A DNA stretch of 64,000 bases, taken from the NCBI RefSeq assembly GCF_019084045.1, contig NZ_JAHRED010000006.1:219047-283046 (forward strand), given 5' to 3'. The position numbers and the translations under genes were made by a program. Below are positions 16,805 to 25,176 of this stretch, one piece after another. Position 1 is the first letter of the stretch. Each line of letters starts with the position of its first letter. This DNA is from Paeniglutamicibacter quisquiliarum (GTDB lineage: Bacteria > Actinomycetota > Actinomycetes > Actinomycetales > Micrococcaceae). Under the pieces are notes generated by a model, which ran no database searches, was not told the origin of the DNA, and worked only from the letters and a program-made list of their open reading frames with translations.

Positions 16805-18055
16805 CTACACGGGCTCGACCTCAATGGCGTAACGCTGATCGCCGACCCGGGTGAGGATCAGGGTCGCCTTGTTCTTGGCATCGCGCCCTGTACCTGCCAG
16901 CAGGATCTTGCGCAGTTCCTCCGGCGTGACATCCATGCCGCGTTTCTTGATGTCCAGCACTCCGATCTTTTCGGTCTTTACCCAAGCACGGAGATTCTTC
17001 ACATGGTAGGGCCGGACGGCAAGTACCTTGTAGGCCTTGGCAAGCGGGGTTTCAACGGGCTCCGCGGTGCTGAAGTAAGCGATGCGCGGATCGATCAGGT
17101 GCCCACCGGTGGTCTTGAGCAATTCATCAATGAGTCCGGCGCGGATCACGGCGCCGTCGGGTTCATAGATGTAGGAATCGATTGCGCCCACCGGGACGTC
17201 GCCACGCAGCGCCGCGTCCGGATCGAAGTCCACCGGACTGGTCAGCTCAGTGGCACCGTGCGCGGCAATGACAAGGGCAGCGCGGCGGATCCCGGGGCGG
17301 GCGAGCGGGCCGAACCAAAGTGCGGCCTCCGTGACGTCTCCGTTGATCGAAACCCACTGGACCTCGCAATTGGAAGGTACCGCTTCGTGGGGCAGTCCCG
17401 GGCCCATCTTCACGCCCACGGCCAGTCCACGGTCGGCCAGTGACTCGACGAAGGACAGGGGAGGGCTGAACGCCTCCGGGTCGAAGATCCTCGAGGTCCC
17501 GGATGCATCGGTGGTTCGGCGAGCCGGGTCGAGCCACACGCCGTCAAAACCGGTCAAATCGAAGGTCGTCGCGTCCGCATTGACGACGGTGGCGGTGGGC
17601 CACGGCATGAGGTTTAGGGTAGCGGCCGCCGCTGTGGCTTCGTCCATTTCCACGGCCGTGACCTCGAGGTCGGCACTTGCTAACGCGAGGGAATCAGCGC
17701 CGATCCCGCAACCCAGGTCGGCCACCTTCTTGACTCCGGCACGTGTGAAGCGTTGAGCATGGAGTCCTGCGAGCTTGAGCCGCGTTGCTTGTTCCAGGCC
17801 GGCCGGAGTGAAGACCATTCGGTCGGCGAACGGGCCGAACTTGGTTCGGGCCTTGGAACGAAGCTGGGCCTGCTGGACCACCGCCGTCACCAATTCCACC
17901 GGGTGGCCGTCCTTGCGCAGCGACAGATTGAGATTCAGTGCCGCTTCCTTGGTTCCGGCGGCGGACGGGTCCACCGAGTTCAGAAGATCCCACCCCTGGG
18001 GTGTTAACAGGATTGCTAGTTGGGATGCTGCAGCTTCGGAGCTTTGATTTGCCAT
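16805..18055 (-). CDS. THUMP-like class I SAM-dependent methyltransferase
   Basis: A 416-residue protein with the SAM-binding motif KVADLGCGIGADSLALA (about residues 108-124), the acidic strand VTAVEMDEATAAAA and the GVWLDPARR motif in place of the usual catalytic loop, followed by a C-terminal domain rich in KAYKVLAVRPYHVKNLRAW. This layout matches the actinobacterial THUMP-domain-like methyltransferase family, presumed to act on RNA, with no defined substrate. It lies 142 bases upstream of the GCS2 ligase on the same strand. Confidence 0.85.
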   Translation of the reverse strand: MANQSSEAAASQLAILLTPQGWDLLNSVDPSAAGTKEAALNLNLSLRKDGHPVELVTAVVQQAQLRSKARTKFGPFADRMVFTPAGLEQATRLKLAGLHAQRFTRAGVKKVADLGCGIGADSLALASADLEVTAVEMDEATAAAATLNLMPWPTATVVNADATTFDLTGFDGVWLDPARRTTDASGTSRIFDPEAFSPPLSFVESLADRGLAVGVKMGPGLPHEAVPSNCEVQWVSINGDVTEAALWFGPLARPGIRRAALVIAAHGATELTSPVDFDPDAALRGDVPVGAIDSYIYEPDGAVIRAGLIDELLKTTGGHLIDPRIAYFSTAEPVETPLAKAYKVLAVRPYHVKNLRAWVKTEKIGVLDIKKRGMDVTPEELRKILLAGTGRDAKNKATLILTRVGDQRYAIEVEPV

Positions 18056-18132
18056 GAGATCAAGCCTAGCTGGAGGAAGCAGAGGTGATCCTTATCTGTT
18101 GGCCCATGCGGAGAAGCGGCCTCCCCACATGA

Positions 18133-19458
18133 CGCCCGGGAGCTCTGTCGTGTCATATATCGACTCGTAATGTTACCGGTACCGCCGAGGTACGTTTGAG
18201 TCTCACCAATGCCGATGCTGTCGTGGCGCAGAAGACCGCGAACGCCTGGGTCGATGCACTTGCAGAACAAGTCACGGAAATTGAATCTGGTTTTGCCAGC
18301 GGATCATCGAACAAAGATTCAATCGTTCAATTTGTTCCACTGGTGGATGCCGAAATTCCGACTGCGCCGGTGTCGCCCAACACCAAGTTGGTCATAGCCC
18401 TTGGGGCTGTGCTCGGGTTGGCGCTCGGTGTCGGATATGCGTTGCTCCGGCAGCATTTGGACCGCCGCGTTCGATCGGTCGAGGATCTTGAGAAACTTGG
18501 CACGTCGGTGATCGGCACGATTCCGTTGGACCCCCGCTTGGTGAACAACCGCACAACCATCGAAACCGGTGCCTTGGATCATGACGACCGCGCTTCGCAC
18601 CCATATGCTGAGGCCCTGCGCGAGCTGCGTACTAACCTCACCTACGTTGATGTAGACAAACCAGCGCGGGTCCTCCTCGTTACTTCTTCGGTCCCCGGCG
18701 AAGGCAAGTCTTCCGTCGCGGCAAACCTGGCGATCGCCATTGCGTCCACCGGCCGACCCACGATTCTTGTTGATGCAGATTTGCGCCGCCCCGTGGTTAC
18801 CGATGTCTTTGGTCTTCCAGGAGGGGCAGGGCTCACTGATGTTCTCAGCCACCACGCAACGCTGGATGACGTTCTCCAGCCCTATGGACCCATTCCAACG
18901 TTGTCGATTCTCGCGGCCGGACGAATCCCGCCGAATCCCTCGGAGCTTTTGGGATCCCAGGCAATGCTCTCATTGCTTGAAGACATGAGCCGCGATGCCC
19001 TTGTTCTGATCGATGCACCCCCGCTTCTTCCTGTCACCGACGCCGCCGTATTGAGCAACTTTGTCGATGGGGTTCTGGTGGCAGTGAAGGCCGACTCGAC
19101 TTCAACCGATGAGGTTGCCAAGTCGTTGAACAACCTGCACAAAGTCGGTGCTCATATTCTGGGGTTCGTCCTGAACCAGGTGCCGACCAAGGGTGCGTCA
19201 GCTGCGAACTACGGCTACTACGGCCAGTACTACTACGCTTCCGAGGAACCGCAGGCAGACTCGACGAAAAAGGCCAAGCCGAGCCGCCGCCTGAAGCAGG
19301 CAGTTCCAGTGCAGGCACCAATGCGCACTGTAGAGCCACAGACCGCGGCTGTTGTCCAAGTGGACGGCAACGCTTCAGGGGCAACCTACATCGCGGCGAA
19401 TGCGGAATTTGATGACGTGCTCACATCGCGAGCAGGCATGCGGCACCTAAGGCGCTAA
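18133..19458 (+). pseudogene. BY-kinase (Wzc/CapB-like) lacking its N-terminal Wzz half
   Basis: Tyrosine autokinase that normally controls polysaccharide chain length. The kinase is complete: Walker A in VTSSVPGEGKSSVAANLAIA, Walker A' in ILVDADLRRP, Walker B in LVLIDAPPL, and a tyrosine cluster (YGYYGQYYYASEE). One membrane helix remains (TKLVIALGAVLGLALGVGYALL). The Wzz part is cut: recognisable sequence (VTGTAEVRLSLTNADAVVAQKTANAW) starts near 18172, before the first usable start codon (TTG 18196, SD-like GAGG), and the frame closes at 18130. Family members are ~500-600 residues; from the TTG this is 420, without the first membrane helix and outer loop. It is either a decayed gene or a shortened kinase; no polysaccharide genes adjoin it. 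Confidence 0.6.
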
Positions 19459-19473
19459 TCCTCGCCAACTTAA

Positions 19474-19516
19474 CCGCTCGTATCCGGACACAGAGGCCGG
19501 ATACGAGCGGTTTCTT
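19474..19516 (+). terminator. Rho-independent terminator after the BY-kinase
   Basis: CCGCTCGTATCCGG (19474-19487) pairs perfectly with CCGGATACGAGCGG (19497-19510) and is followed by TTTCTT, 16 bases after the stop codon. Confidence 0.9.
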
Positions 19517-19627
19517 GTTGAATCAATAGATCTTTAGGTGATTCCGAGGGGGCCGGTTCGAAACCCAGTCGATCGAGCTCCCCACGAAGGGATTTGTGGA
19601 CCCAAAGTGCGTGCCCGATTGCGTCGC

Positions 19628-20479
19628 TCAGAGGTGATGTTTCACTGCCGGGTAGTAGCCTTTGAGATACCCGTCGGTGGTGGGGTGCAGATTGGATGGA
19701 TCAGCGAGATCGACCTGGTTGAAATAGATCCACGGCTTGTTCGCGCCGAGACCGTGGTTGTTGAATGCCCCGGTGACCGAAACGAACTTGGCACTGGTGC
19801 GCTTCGTGGCATTCTTGATGGCCAGGTTGAGTGCATCTCCCAATCGATTCAGTTGCTTCGCGCGCTTGGCAGAGATGAGCTGCTCATCCCCGTTTGAGGT
19901 GGTGAACAGGCGCGGGTAGCCTAGGACCAGGATCTTGCCGCGGGTGGCGGCGTCAAGCGTGCGCAGGGTCTGATGCGCGGATGCCCCGATCGTTGGAATA
20001 GCCAGATTTCCCAGGCGCAAGGCACCGTCGCAGGCAGCATCGCTTCCCAGCGTGCTGCAGGCCGTGACGAGCCCTCTGATATCGAGGTCGTTGGCGCCCA
20101 GGGTGAGGGTTACCAATTCGGCACCGGCCAGGTAGGGGGTGAGCAGCGGCACAGTACCGGCGATTTGGGCCGTGGTGAGGCCGGCACAGGCGGCATTGGC
20201 GGTGAGGTTGACCCTGGGCCGCGCGTCCAACGCCGTGACGTGCGTTGGTCCGCTTCCTTGGAGGCAGCCGGACGGCATCATCGGGTTTTGGGTCAGGATT
20301 CCTGAACCGAAGCCAGCGGAATATGAGTCGCCGAGATTGACGTAATCAGTGACCTTGGACTGGGTCTTGGTTTGGGAGGCCGTGGCGGTGGCCGGGGCGA
20401 TGCCGGTGAACGTGAGGGCAAGCGCCGCGGCGCCGATGCCCAGCGTGGTGAGGAAACGAAATTGTCTTCTGCGAGCCAT
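19628..20479 (-). CDS. Secreted SGNH/GDSL hydrolase
   Basis: A 283-residue esterase or lipase of the SGNH fold. The N-terminus is a signal peptide (MARRRQFRFLTTLG..., hydrophobic to about residue 30, likely cut near ATATAS). Block I is YVNLGDSYSAGFGSG with the nucleophile Ser, block III is LTLGANDLDIR with the Asn, and block V is DPSNLHPTTDGY with the Asp-x-x-His pair. Cysteine pairs inside the chain suggest disulphides, as in Streptomyces secreted lipases. The substrate is not evident. It is transcribed away from the flagellar cluster on its right. Confidence 0.88.
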   Translation of the reverse strand: MARRRQFRFLTTLGIGAAALALTFTGIAPATATASQTKTQSKVTDYVNLGDSYSAGFGSGILTQNPMMPSGCLQGSGPTHVTALDARPRVNLTANAACAGLTTAQIAGTVPLLTPYLAGAELVTLTLGANDLDIRGLVTACSTLGSDAACDGALRLGNLAIPTIGASAHQTLRTLDAATRGKILVLGYPRLFTTSNGDEQLISAKRAKQLNRLGDALNLAIKNATKRTSAKFVSVTGAFNNHGLGANKPWIYFNQVDLADPSNLHPTTDGYLKGYYPAVKHHL

Positions 20480-20830
20480 GAGGATTGAACCGTCTCAAGA
20501 TGGCGGTGCACGGTGGGGCACACCGGATCAAGCCCGAATGCACGGGCGGCAAGTGACGCACACGTGTGTCCCCGTGCACGTGGGTGGCCCAACCCCAAGG
20601 TCTCGCCACAATCCGACCCCCCCAAAGTGAGGATTGGTTCAGCTGCCGGCGGGCCAGGGAGTAATGGTCCGCGCGTATTGCCAATCGTAAGCGCCGTGGT
20701 TCACGGAGAACAGGCTTGCGGGGGAGTCAGGTACGCCGGCATTGAGCAACGCCAGCCACTGTGGACCCTGGGTGGGCGCGCATCAGCGCGAACGGGGTGT
20801 GGCTGCCAAACCTGCTCCGAAACCGAAACC
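20480..20830. other. Spacer between the SGNH hydrolase and fliW
   Basis: 351 bases without a believable gene. I looked on the leftward strand for csrA, the usual partner of fliW, and found no CsrA-like start. Short palindromes (CACACGTGTG and GTGCAC near 20560-20577) could be protein-binding sites. No clear terminator for the fliW operon was seen. Confidence 0.5.
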
Positions 20831-21205
20831 TTAGAGGGGCAGTGCCGAGCGGATGGGCCAGTCTTGGCCCTCGAGGATGACCTGTGCACAGCTGCCGGTG
20901 TCGGCGTTGAACACCAGGGGAGCAAAGAGGTTGACGCTCGCTTGGTGGTCGGAGGTATTCACAATTACCAGGACGCCTCGGGAGCCAGGCTCCGGGTCTC
21001 CGACCAGCGCCATTTGTTCGTTGGTGAAGACGGGCTTGTAGTCGGTCAGGTGCAGGGCCGCATCCAACACGAAGAGCCGAAGCCCGGCTGCTTGGGGAGA
21101 GGCCAACGCGTACAAGCCAAGTGCTCCCTCCACCGGTTCCAGGGACAACGTGGTGGCTTCGGGGAAGCCGGGCAGGGCCGCTGCAGGAACCAAAACGCGG
21201 CTCAT
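20831..21205 (-). CDS. fliW: Flagellar assembly factor FliW
   Basis: FliW binds free flagellin and, in Bacillus, relieves CsrA repression of flagellin mRNA. The 124-residue protein has the family core: GLYALASP, a LRLFVLDA strand, then ALVGDPEPGSRGVLVIVNTSD and VNLFAPLVFNADTGSCAQVIL, which matches the ENL.APIVIN..t..a.QvIL signature. Its ATG overlaps the flgL stop (ATGA), so it is the last gene of flgN-flgK-flgL-fliW. No csrA is found beside it. Confidence 0.9.
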   Translation of the reverse strand: MSRVLVPAAALPGFPEATTLSLEPVEGALGLYALASPQAAGLRLFVLDAALHLTDYKPVFTNEQMALVGDPEPGSRGVLVIVNTSDHQASVNLFAPLVFNADTGSCAQVILEGQDWPIRSALPL

Positions 21206-22077
21206 CGCAGGAAATCCATCAACGAGGGCTGCAAGGTGCGCGAAGCTGCGGACAGTGCCGCCTGGTAGGCAACCTCTTGGGTCTTGAGTTCCAGAATGAC
21301 CGAACCCAGATCGATGTCCTCGATGCCGCTGCGCCGTGCTTCCAATGAAACCGAATCCGAGAGCAACGCATCTTCGGCGGCCAGGACTGAAGCGTGGCTT
21401 GCGCCAATGGTGGCCTGGGATCCCAGGACCTTTTGCAAGCTCACATCGACCTCGCCGATGCGGGAGGAAATATTAGTTCCGGCGCGCAGATCAGCGACGA
21501 TGTTCTTGATCAGTTGAAACACGCTCGTGTTGCCCTCTCCAAATACCTGGGCTCCGTCGGCATCCACTCGGACGCTCGAGTTCGTTCCGATGCGGCGTTC
21601 CACACCGCTGGTGCCCGAGAATCCATAGGCACTATCCACTGCACTGGCTTGGTCGGATGTCCCGGCAAAGACGTGACGCCCCATGAACTTGGTGTTTGCC
21701 GCGTTCGAGAGCGAGTCATGCAGTTGGTCGAGTTCCAGGGCGATGGCTTCCTTGGCATCCGGAGCCAACGCGCCGTCGTTGGCGCCCTTGACCGTGAGGT
21801 CGCGAACCTGCTGGAGGATGTCGGTGGCGGATGTCAGCGCCTGGTCCGTGGTGGAGAGCCAGCCATTGGCATCCTGCACGTTGCGGGAGAACTGCTCGTT
21901 CTGGCGTTGCTGCGTACGAAGTGCCATGACGTTGGCGGTGCCGGCGGGATCATCGCTGGGCCGGCCGATTTCCTTGTGGGTGCCGGCCTTGTTCTGGATG
22001 GTGGCGAGCCGGTTCATGGCCGCCTGCAGGTTGCGCTCGGTGTTGGTGGTCAGCGATGCGGTGGTGATTCGAGTCAT
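21202..22077 (-). CDS. flgL: Flagellar hook-associated protein 3
   Basis: A junction protein between hook and filament (291 residues). The N-terminal helix MTRITTASLTTNTERNLQAAMNRLATIQNKAGT and the C-terminal helix LELKTQEVAYQAALSAASRTLQPSLMDFLR form the flagellin-like D0/D1 coiled coil, and AKEAIALELDQLHDSLSNAANTKFMGRHVFAG is the typical mid-region. It is 12 bases from flgK and overlaps fliW. Confidence 0.95.
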   Translation of the reverse strand: MTRITTASLTTNTERNLQAAMNRLATIQNKAGTHKEIGRPSDDPAGTANVMALRTQQRQNEQFSRNVQDANGWLSTTDQALTSATDILQQVRDLTVKGANDGALAPDAKEAIALELDQLHDSLSNAANTKFMGRHVFAGTSDQASAVDSAYGFSGTSGVERRIGTNSSVRVDADGAQVFGEGNTSVFQLIKNIVADLRAGTNISSRIGEVDVSLQKVLGSQATIGASHASVLAAEDALLSDSVSLEARRSGIEDIDLGSVILELKTQEVAYQAALSAASRTLQPSLMDFLR

Positions 22078-22089
22078 GGGCCTTCTCCT

Positions 22090-23508
22090 TTATCGTCCAA
22101 CGAGCCCGGTGCGGTTGATGAGGGTGTCGAGCATTTCATCAATGGCGGTCATGACCCGTGCGGCGCCCTGGAAGGCGTGTTGGTTGGCGATGAGGGCTAC
22201 GTTTTCCTCATCGATGGAAACAGCGGAGACCGATTGCTGGGCGTTGACGGCACCGGCAGCGGCAACGGCCGTCGAGACTGCCTGCTGGGCCTCGGACTTG
22301 GTCGCGGTTCCGATCTTGATGACCATATTGGCCCAGAGTGCGTCGGGACCGTCGGGGGAGCCGCCCAGCTTGGACATTTCCGTTGCGTTGGAGCCGTCGA
22401 GCGCGCCACCGTTGGTGCCGGCGGTGGCAAGGTCCTTGGCCCCTGTGGCCAACACCCTCAGCGAGCGTGCCGGATTGTTGGAATCGGTGATTCCAAAGAA
22501 CGGGGGACCGGGGGTGCCGTCCACCGTCTTGCCGTTGGCCTGCGCCGCGTTGACTGTGGTGGCCAGCTTCTCTGCAATGACGTCCAGCGACTTGGCTGCC
22601 TCGGCCAGCGGTCCACCGGTTCCAGCATCATCGGCCGGTGCGAGCAGGGAAACAGTGCCGGCGATGCGGCCTGCCTGCAGAGCCACGGGCTGTCCCGGGC
22701 GGTGGGTCCACTGCAGCGCCGGGGCCGTGCCGCCATCGAACGTAGCCGACCCGGTGACCTCCAAAGGACGCACCGTTGAGCCGGTGACCAAGGCGTTGCC
22801 ATCGATCAACACGTCCACGGTGCCGTCGGGCAGTTCGCGAACCGTCGCGCCGGAGAGTTCCGAGATGGTTTGCGTGAGCACGGCACGCTGGTCCAGCAAG
22901 GCGTTTGGCGCCCCACCGGCCGCGACCGCGGAACGAATTTGGGCATTGAGCCCGGCGACGGTGTTTGCCGCGCTGTTGACGTCATTGACCATGGTGTCCA
23001 GGGACTGGCGTTGGGCAGACCACTGGTCGGTTACTTCGGTGTGGGACTGGTCGATGCGGTTCACCACCGCCTTGGCCCGTTCCAGCAGGACGGCTGCCGG
23101 GGAAGATTCGCCTGGCTGGTTGGCCACATCTTCCCAGCCGGCCCAGAAGTCATTGAGCAATGAGGACAGGCCGTTCTCGCCTGGTTCCCGCAGGATCCCC
23201 TCGAGGTTTGTCAGGCCCTCGGCACGGGTGTCTGACTGCGCGGCCAAGGCCACGGTCCCGCGCACGCGGGCATCCAGGTGCGCATCGGCGAGCCGGGCGA
23301 TTCCGGTGAGAACCACTCCCTGGCCAACGCCGGGGCGCGAAGCGAGCATACCGGTGGAAGCGACGGAACCTGCAGAGACGAAGTCGGCCCGCTGCCGTGT
23401 GTAACCCGCGGTGCCCACATTGGCCAGGTTGTTTCCGGCAGTCTCCATGGCGAGGCGCGCCGCGTTGAGGCCGGACATGGCCGTATTCAGTCCGCTGAAC
23501 GTACTCAT
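22090..23508 (-). CDS. flgK: Flagellar hook-associated protein 1
   Basis: First hook-filament junction protein (472 residues). It begins MSTFSGLNTAMSGLNAARLAMETAGNNLANVGTAGYTRQRA, the rod/hook-type N-terminal helix and ANNxANxxTxGY motif, has a FlgK mid-domain (NDFWAGWEDVANQPGESS), and ends in the matching C-terminal helix NQHAFQGAARVMTAIDEMLDTLINRTGLVGR. It lies between flgN and flgL in one operon. Confidence 0.96.
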   Translation of the reverse strand: MSTFSGLNTAMSGLNAARLAMETAGNNLANVGTAGYTRQRADFVSAGSVASTGMLASRPGVGQGVVLTGIARLADAHLDARVRGTVALAAQSDTRAEGLTNLEGILREPGENGLSSLLNDFWAGWEDVANQPGESSPAAVLLERAKAVVNRIDQSHTEVTDQWSAQRQSLDTMVNDVNSAANTVAGLNAQIRSAVAAGGAPNALLDQRAVLTQTISELSGATVRELPDGTVDVLIDGNALVTGSTVRPLEVTGSATFDGGTAPALQWTHRPGQPVALQAGRIAGTVSLLAPADDAGTGGPLAEAAKSLDVIAEKLATTVNAAQANGKTVDGTPGPPFFGITDSNNPARSLRVLATGAKDLATAGTNGGALDGSNATEMSKLGGSPDGPDALWANMVIKIGTATKSEAQQAVSTAVAAAGAVNAQQSVSAVSIDEENVALIANQHAFQGAARVMTAIDEMLDTLINRTGLVGR

Positions 23509-23517
23509 GTCAGTTCC

Positions 23518-24003
23518 CTATAGATTCGTGTCGATGATGTGTGCACCGGAATTGTGTGCCGCCGATGTTCCGGAAGGACCGTATAGCGAGGTGTCCTCAC
23601 CCAGGTTCGCCAGCGTTTCCTGGGTGGAGCGGTAGGCCGCACGCAGATACTGTTCATTGGCATCCCGTAGCCGGGTGATTTCAGCCGTGGTGTTCCGCAG
23701 CGCAGTCAAGTGGGCGGTGAGGATTTCATTCCACGGACCAGGAGGCGCAGTCTCAATGATCCGGGTCAAGGGTGAAGCCGCGTCAATTCCCCATGCGGAT
23801 GCCAGCTGTGACGCCTCCAAGGCGCGCGCAAGACCGGCGGCGTGGACCTTCTCGAGAATGTTCTCGATCTCCCGCGTCGCCAGCGGTATCCATTGCGACT
23901 TCCCGGAGACCAGCAACAAATGCTCTTCCTCCAACTTGAAGTGAAGCAACTCGAGTAGTTCCCGTTCTTTCCACAACAGGGCCGAAAGCTCATTGGTTCC
24001 CAT
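23518..24003 (-). CDS. flgN: FlgN-family export chaperone for FlgK/FlgL
   Basis: A 161-residue helical protein directly upstream of flgK. The N-terminus MGTNELSALLWKERELLELLHFKLEEEHLLLVSG matches the FlgN pattern of a leading amphipathic helix with LL...K.EEE..L, and ILEKVHAAGLARA and ILTAHLTALRNTTAEITRLRDANEQYL follow as long helices. It would keep FlgK and FlgL unfolded for export. First gene of its operon, with a sigma-28-like promoter upstream. No flgM is found next to it. Confidence 0.85.
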   Translation of the reverse strand: MGTNELSALLWKERELLELLHFKLEEEHLLLVSGKSQWIPLATREIENILEKVHAAGLARALEASQLASAWGIDAASPLTRIIETAPPGPWNEILTAHLTALRNTTAEITRLRDANEQYLRAAYRSTQETLANLGEDTSLYGPSGTSAAHNSGAHIIDTNL

Positions 24004-24056
24004 GTATCCATCTCTCCAGACTGTTGTGCCCCCAAAGTATCCCCAGTTATTTCAGT

Positions 24057-24083
24057 CTATCGGCCGGTCCAAAGTGAACGTTA
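24057..24083 (-). promoter_or_regulatory. Sigma-28 promoter of flgN-flgK-flgL-fliW
   Basis: Read leftwards: TAACGTTC (24083-24076), 11 bases, then GCCGATAG (24064-24057). This is one base off the classical GCCGATAA and has the correct spacing. The start of flgN is 53 bases downstream. Confidence 0.8.
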
Positions 24084-24099
24084 GTTGTACAACTTCAAA

Positions 24100-24177
24100 T
24101 TGGGGTGCTTTCAAGTCCGCTTTTTGGGGATATTCGGGCTAGTATCTTCGTTGGGGAAATGGTTTTTTTGGGGAAAA
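24100..24177 (+). promoter_or_regulatory. fliA control region with four TTGGGG repeats
   Basis: TTGGGG occurs at 24100, 24124, 24151 (TTGGGGAAAT) and 24168 (TTGGGGAAAA), all on the + strand. Two related words lie inverted nearer flgN, at 24029 and 24041. TAGTAT at 24140-24145 is a plausible -10 box, so the repeats flank the core promoter. A repressor or activator operator array is inferred; no regulator is known from the sequence. Confidence 0.4.
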
Positions 24178-24241
24178 CAGACGTGGCCACTAGCAATAGC
24201 TCTTGGCTTGATCATCACTCAAATTGACAAGGACGATCCGG

Positions 24242-25054
24242 GTGGAGCGACAGGCACGCAACCAGTTGGTTATAGAGAACCTTCCCTTGGTCGGATATCT
24301 TGCGGCAGAATTATGTGCCAAGGCGACCCACCTTTCCCGTGAAGACCTCGCTTCGGTGGGTGCCATAGCACTCATTACTGCCGCGGATGCCTTTGACGAT
24401 TCGCTGGGCGTCCCCTTCGGAGCCTACGCGCGCCGGCGCATCCTCGGGGCATTCGCGGACGACATGCGATCCAACGACTGGGCCACCCGGGGTGCGCGGA
24501 AGAAGATCACCGAAACCCGTACGGTCCAGGAATCCCTGACCGCAGCATTGGGGCGAACCCCCACCGTTTCCGAGCTCTCCGACGCCCTCGGCATGGACCA
24601 GGCGTCAACCCTTGCGATCTTGAGCGATTCTGCCCGCACGGTCGTATCGATCGACGACACCATGAACGACTACCTCGTCTCCGGCACCGAGACCCCTGAA
24701 GAGGCGTTGCTCGAGACCGAGCACACCAAGGTGATCCGGGATGCCGTTGCCGCGTTGCCGGAGAACCTGCGTGTCATCATTGAGCGCATCTACTTCCAGG
24801 GCTCGACAGTCAAGGAACTTGCTGCCGAAATGGGTGTCACCCATTCGGCGATCTCCCAGCGCCGCACCTCCGCCATGAAGCTGCTTCACGAGGGACTGCA
24901 AACGCGCTATGTGCCGGAGCAGCCACCCGCACCGGAAACCGCCATGACCCGGGCCGCGACCCGGCGACGCGAGCTTTACCTGAAGGAATTTGGCCAGCGG
25001 GTGTCCGGCGGGATCGTGCGCATCGCCGGCGGCGCGGTGTCGCCAACGGCCTAG
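24242..25054 (+). CDS. fliA: Flagellar RNA polymerase sigma factor FliA (sigma-28)
   Basis: Sigma factor for late flagellar genes, 270 residues. Region 2 is present (LSREDLASVGAIALITAADAFDDSLGVPFGAYARRRILGAFADDMRSNDW), as are region 3 (ALGRTPTVSELSDALGM) and region 4 with its helix-turn-helix (YFQGSTVKELAAEMGVTHSAISQRRTSAMKLLHEGL). The GTG at 24242 is chosen because AAGGA lies 8 bases upstream; a TTG at 24224 would add six residues but has no ribosome-binding site. There is a ~45-residue C-terminal tail. It diverges from flgN and precedes fliC. Confidence 0.94.
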   Translation: MERQARNQLVIENLPLVGYLAAELCAKATHLSREDLASVGAIALITAADAFDDSLGVPFGAYARRRILGAFADDMRSNDWATRGARKKITETRTVQESLTAALGRTPTVSELSDALGMDQASTLAILSDSARTVVSIDDTMNDYLVSGTETPEEALLETEHTKVIRDAVAALPENLRVIIERIYFQGSTVKELAAEMGVTHSAISQRRTSAMKLLHEGLQTRYVPEQPPAPETAMTRAATRRRELYLKEFGQRVSGGIVRIAGGAVSPTA

Positions 25055-25087
25055 CCGGGTCCGAGCGAAATTTTTTCTCCGGTCTGC

Positions 25088-25114
25088 TAACAAACCCTGG
25101 TGGGTGGCCGATAG
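25088..25114 (+). promoter_or_regulatory. Sigma-28 promoter of fliC
   Basis: TAACAAAC (25088-25095), 11 bases, GCCGATAG (25107-25114). This is the same form as the flgN promoter. A leader of about 55 bases follows, ending in GGAGG ahead of the ATG. Confidence 0.85.
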
Positions 25115-25176
25115 TCGGTGATTGAGGTCCACGGACGGACCTCGTTACAGACACCCGTCTCACGGAGGAATTCACC

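Noticed and set aside
20480..20830. csrA behind fliW
   Set aside because: Looked for a MLVLTRK-type start on the leftward strand; none found.
24224..24241. TTG start for fliA
   Set aside because: No ribosome-binding site; GTG at 24242 has AAGGA eight bases upstream.
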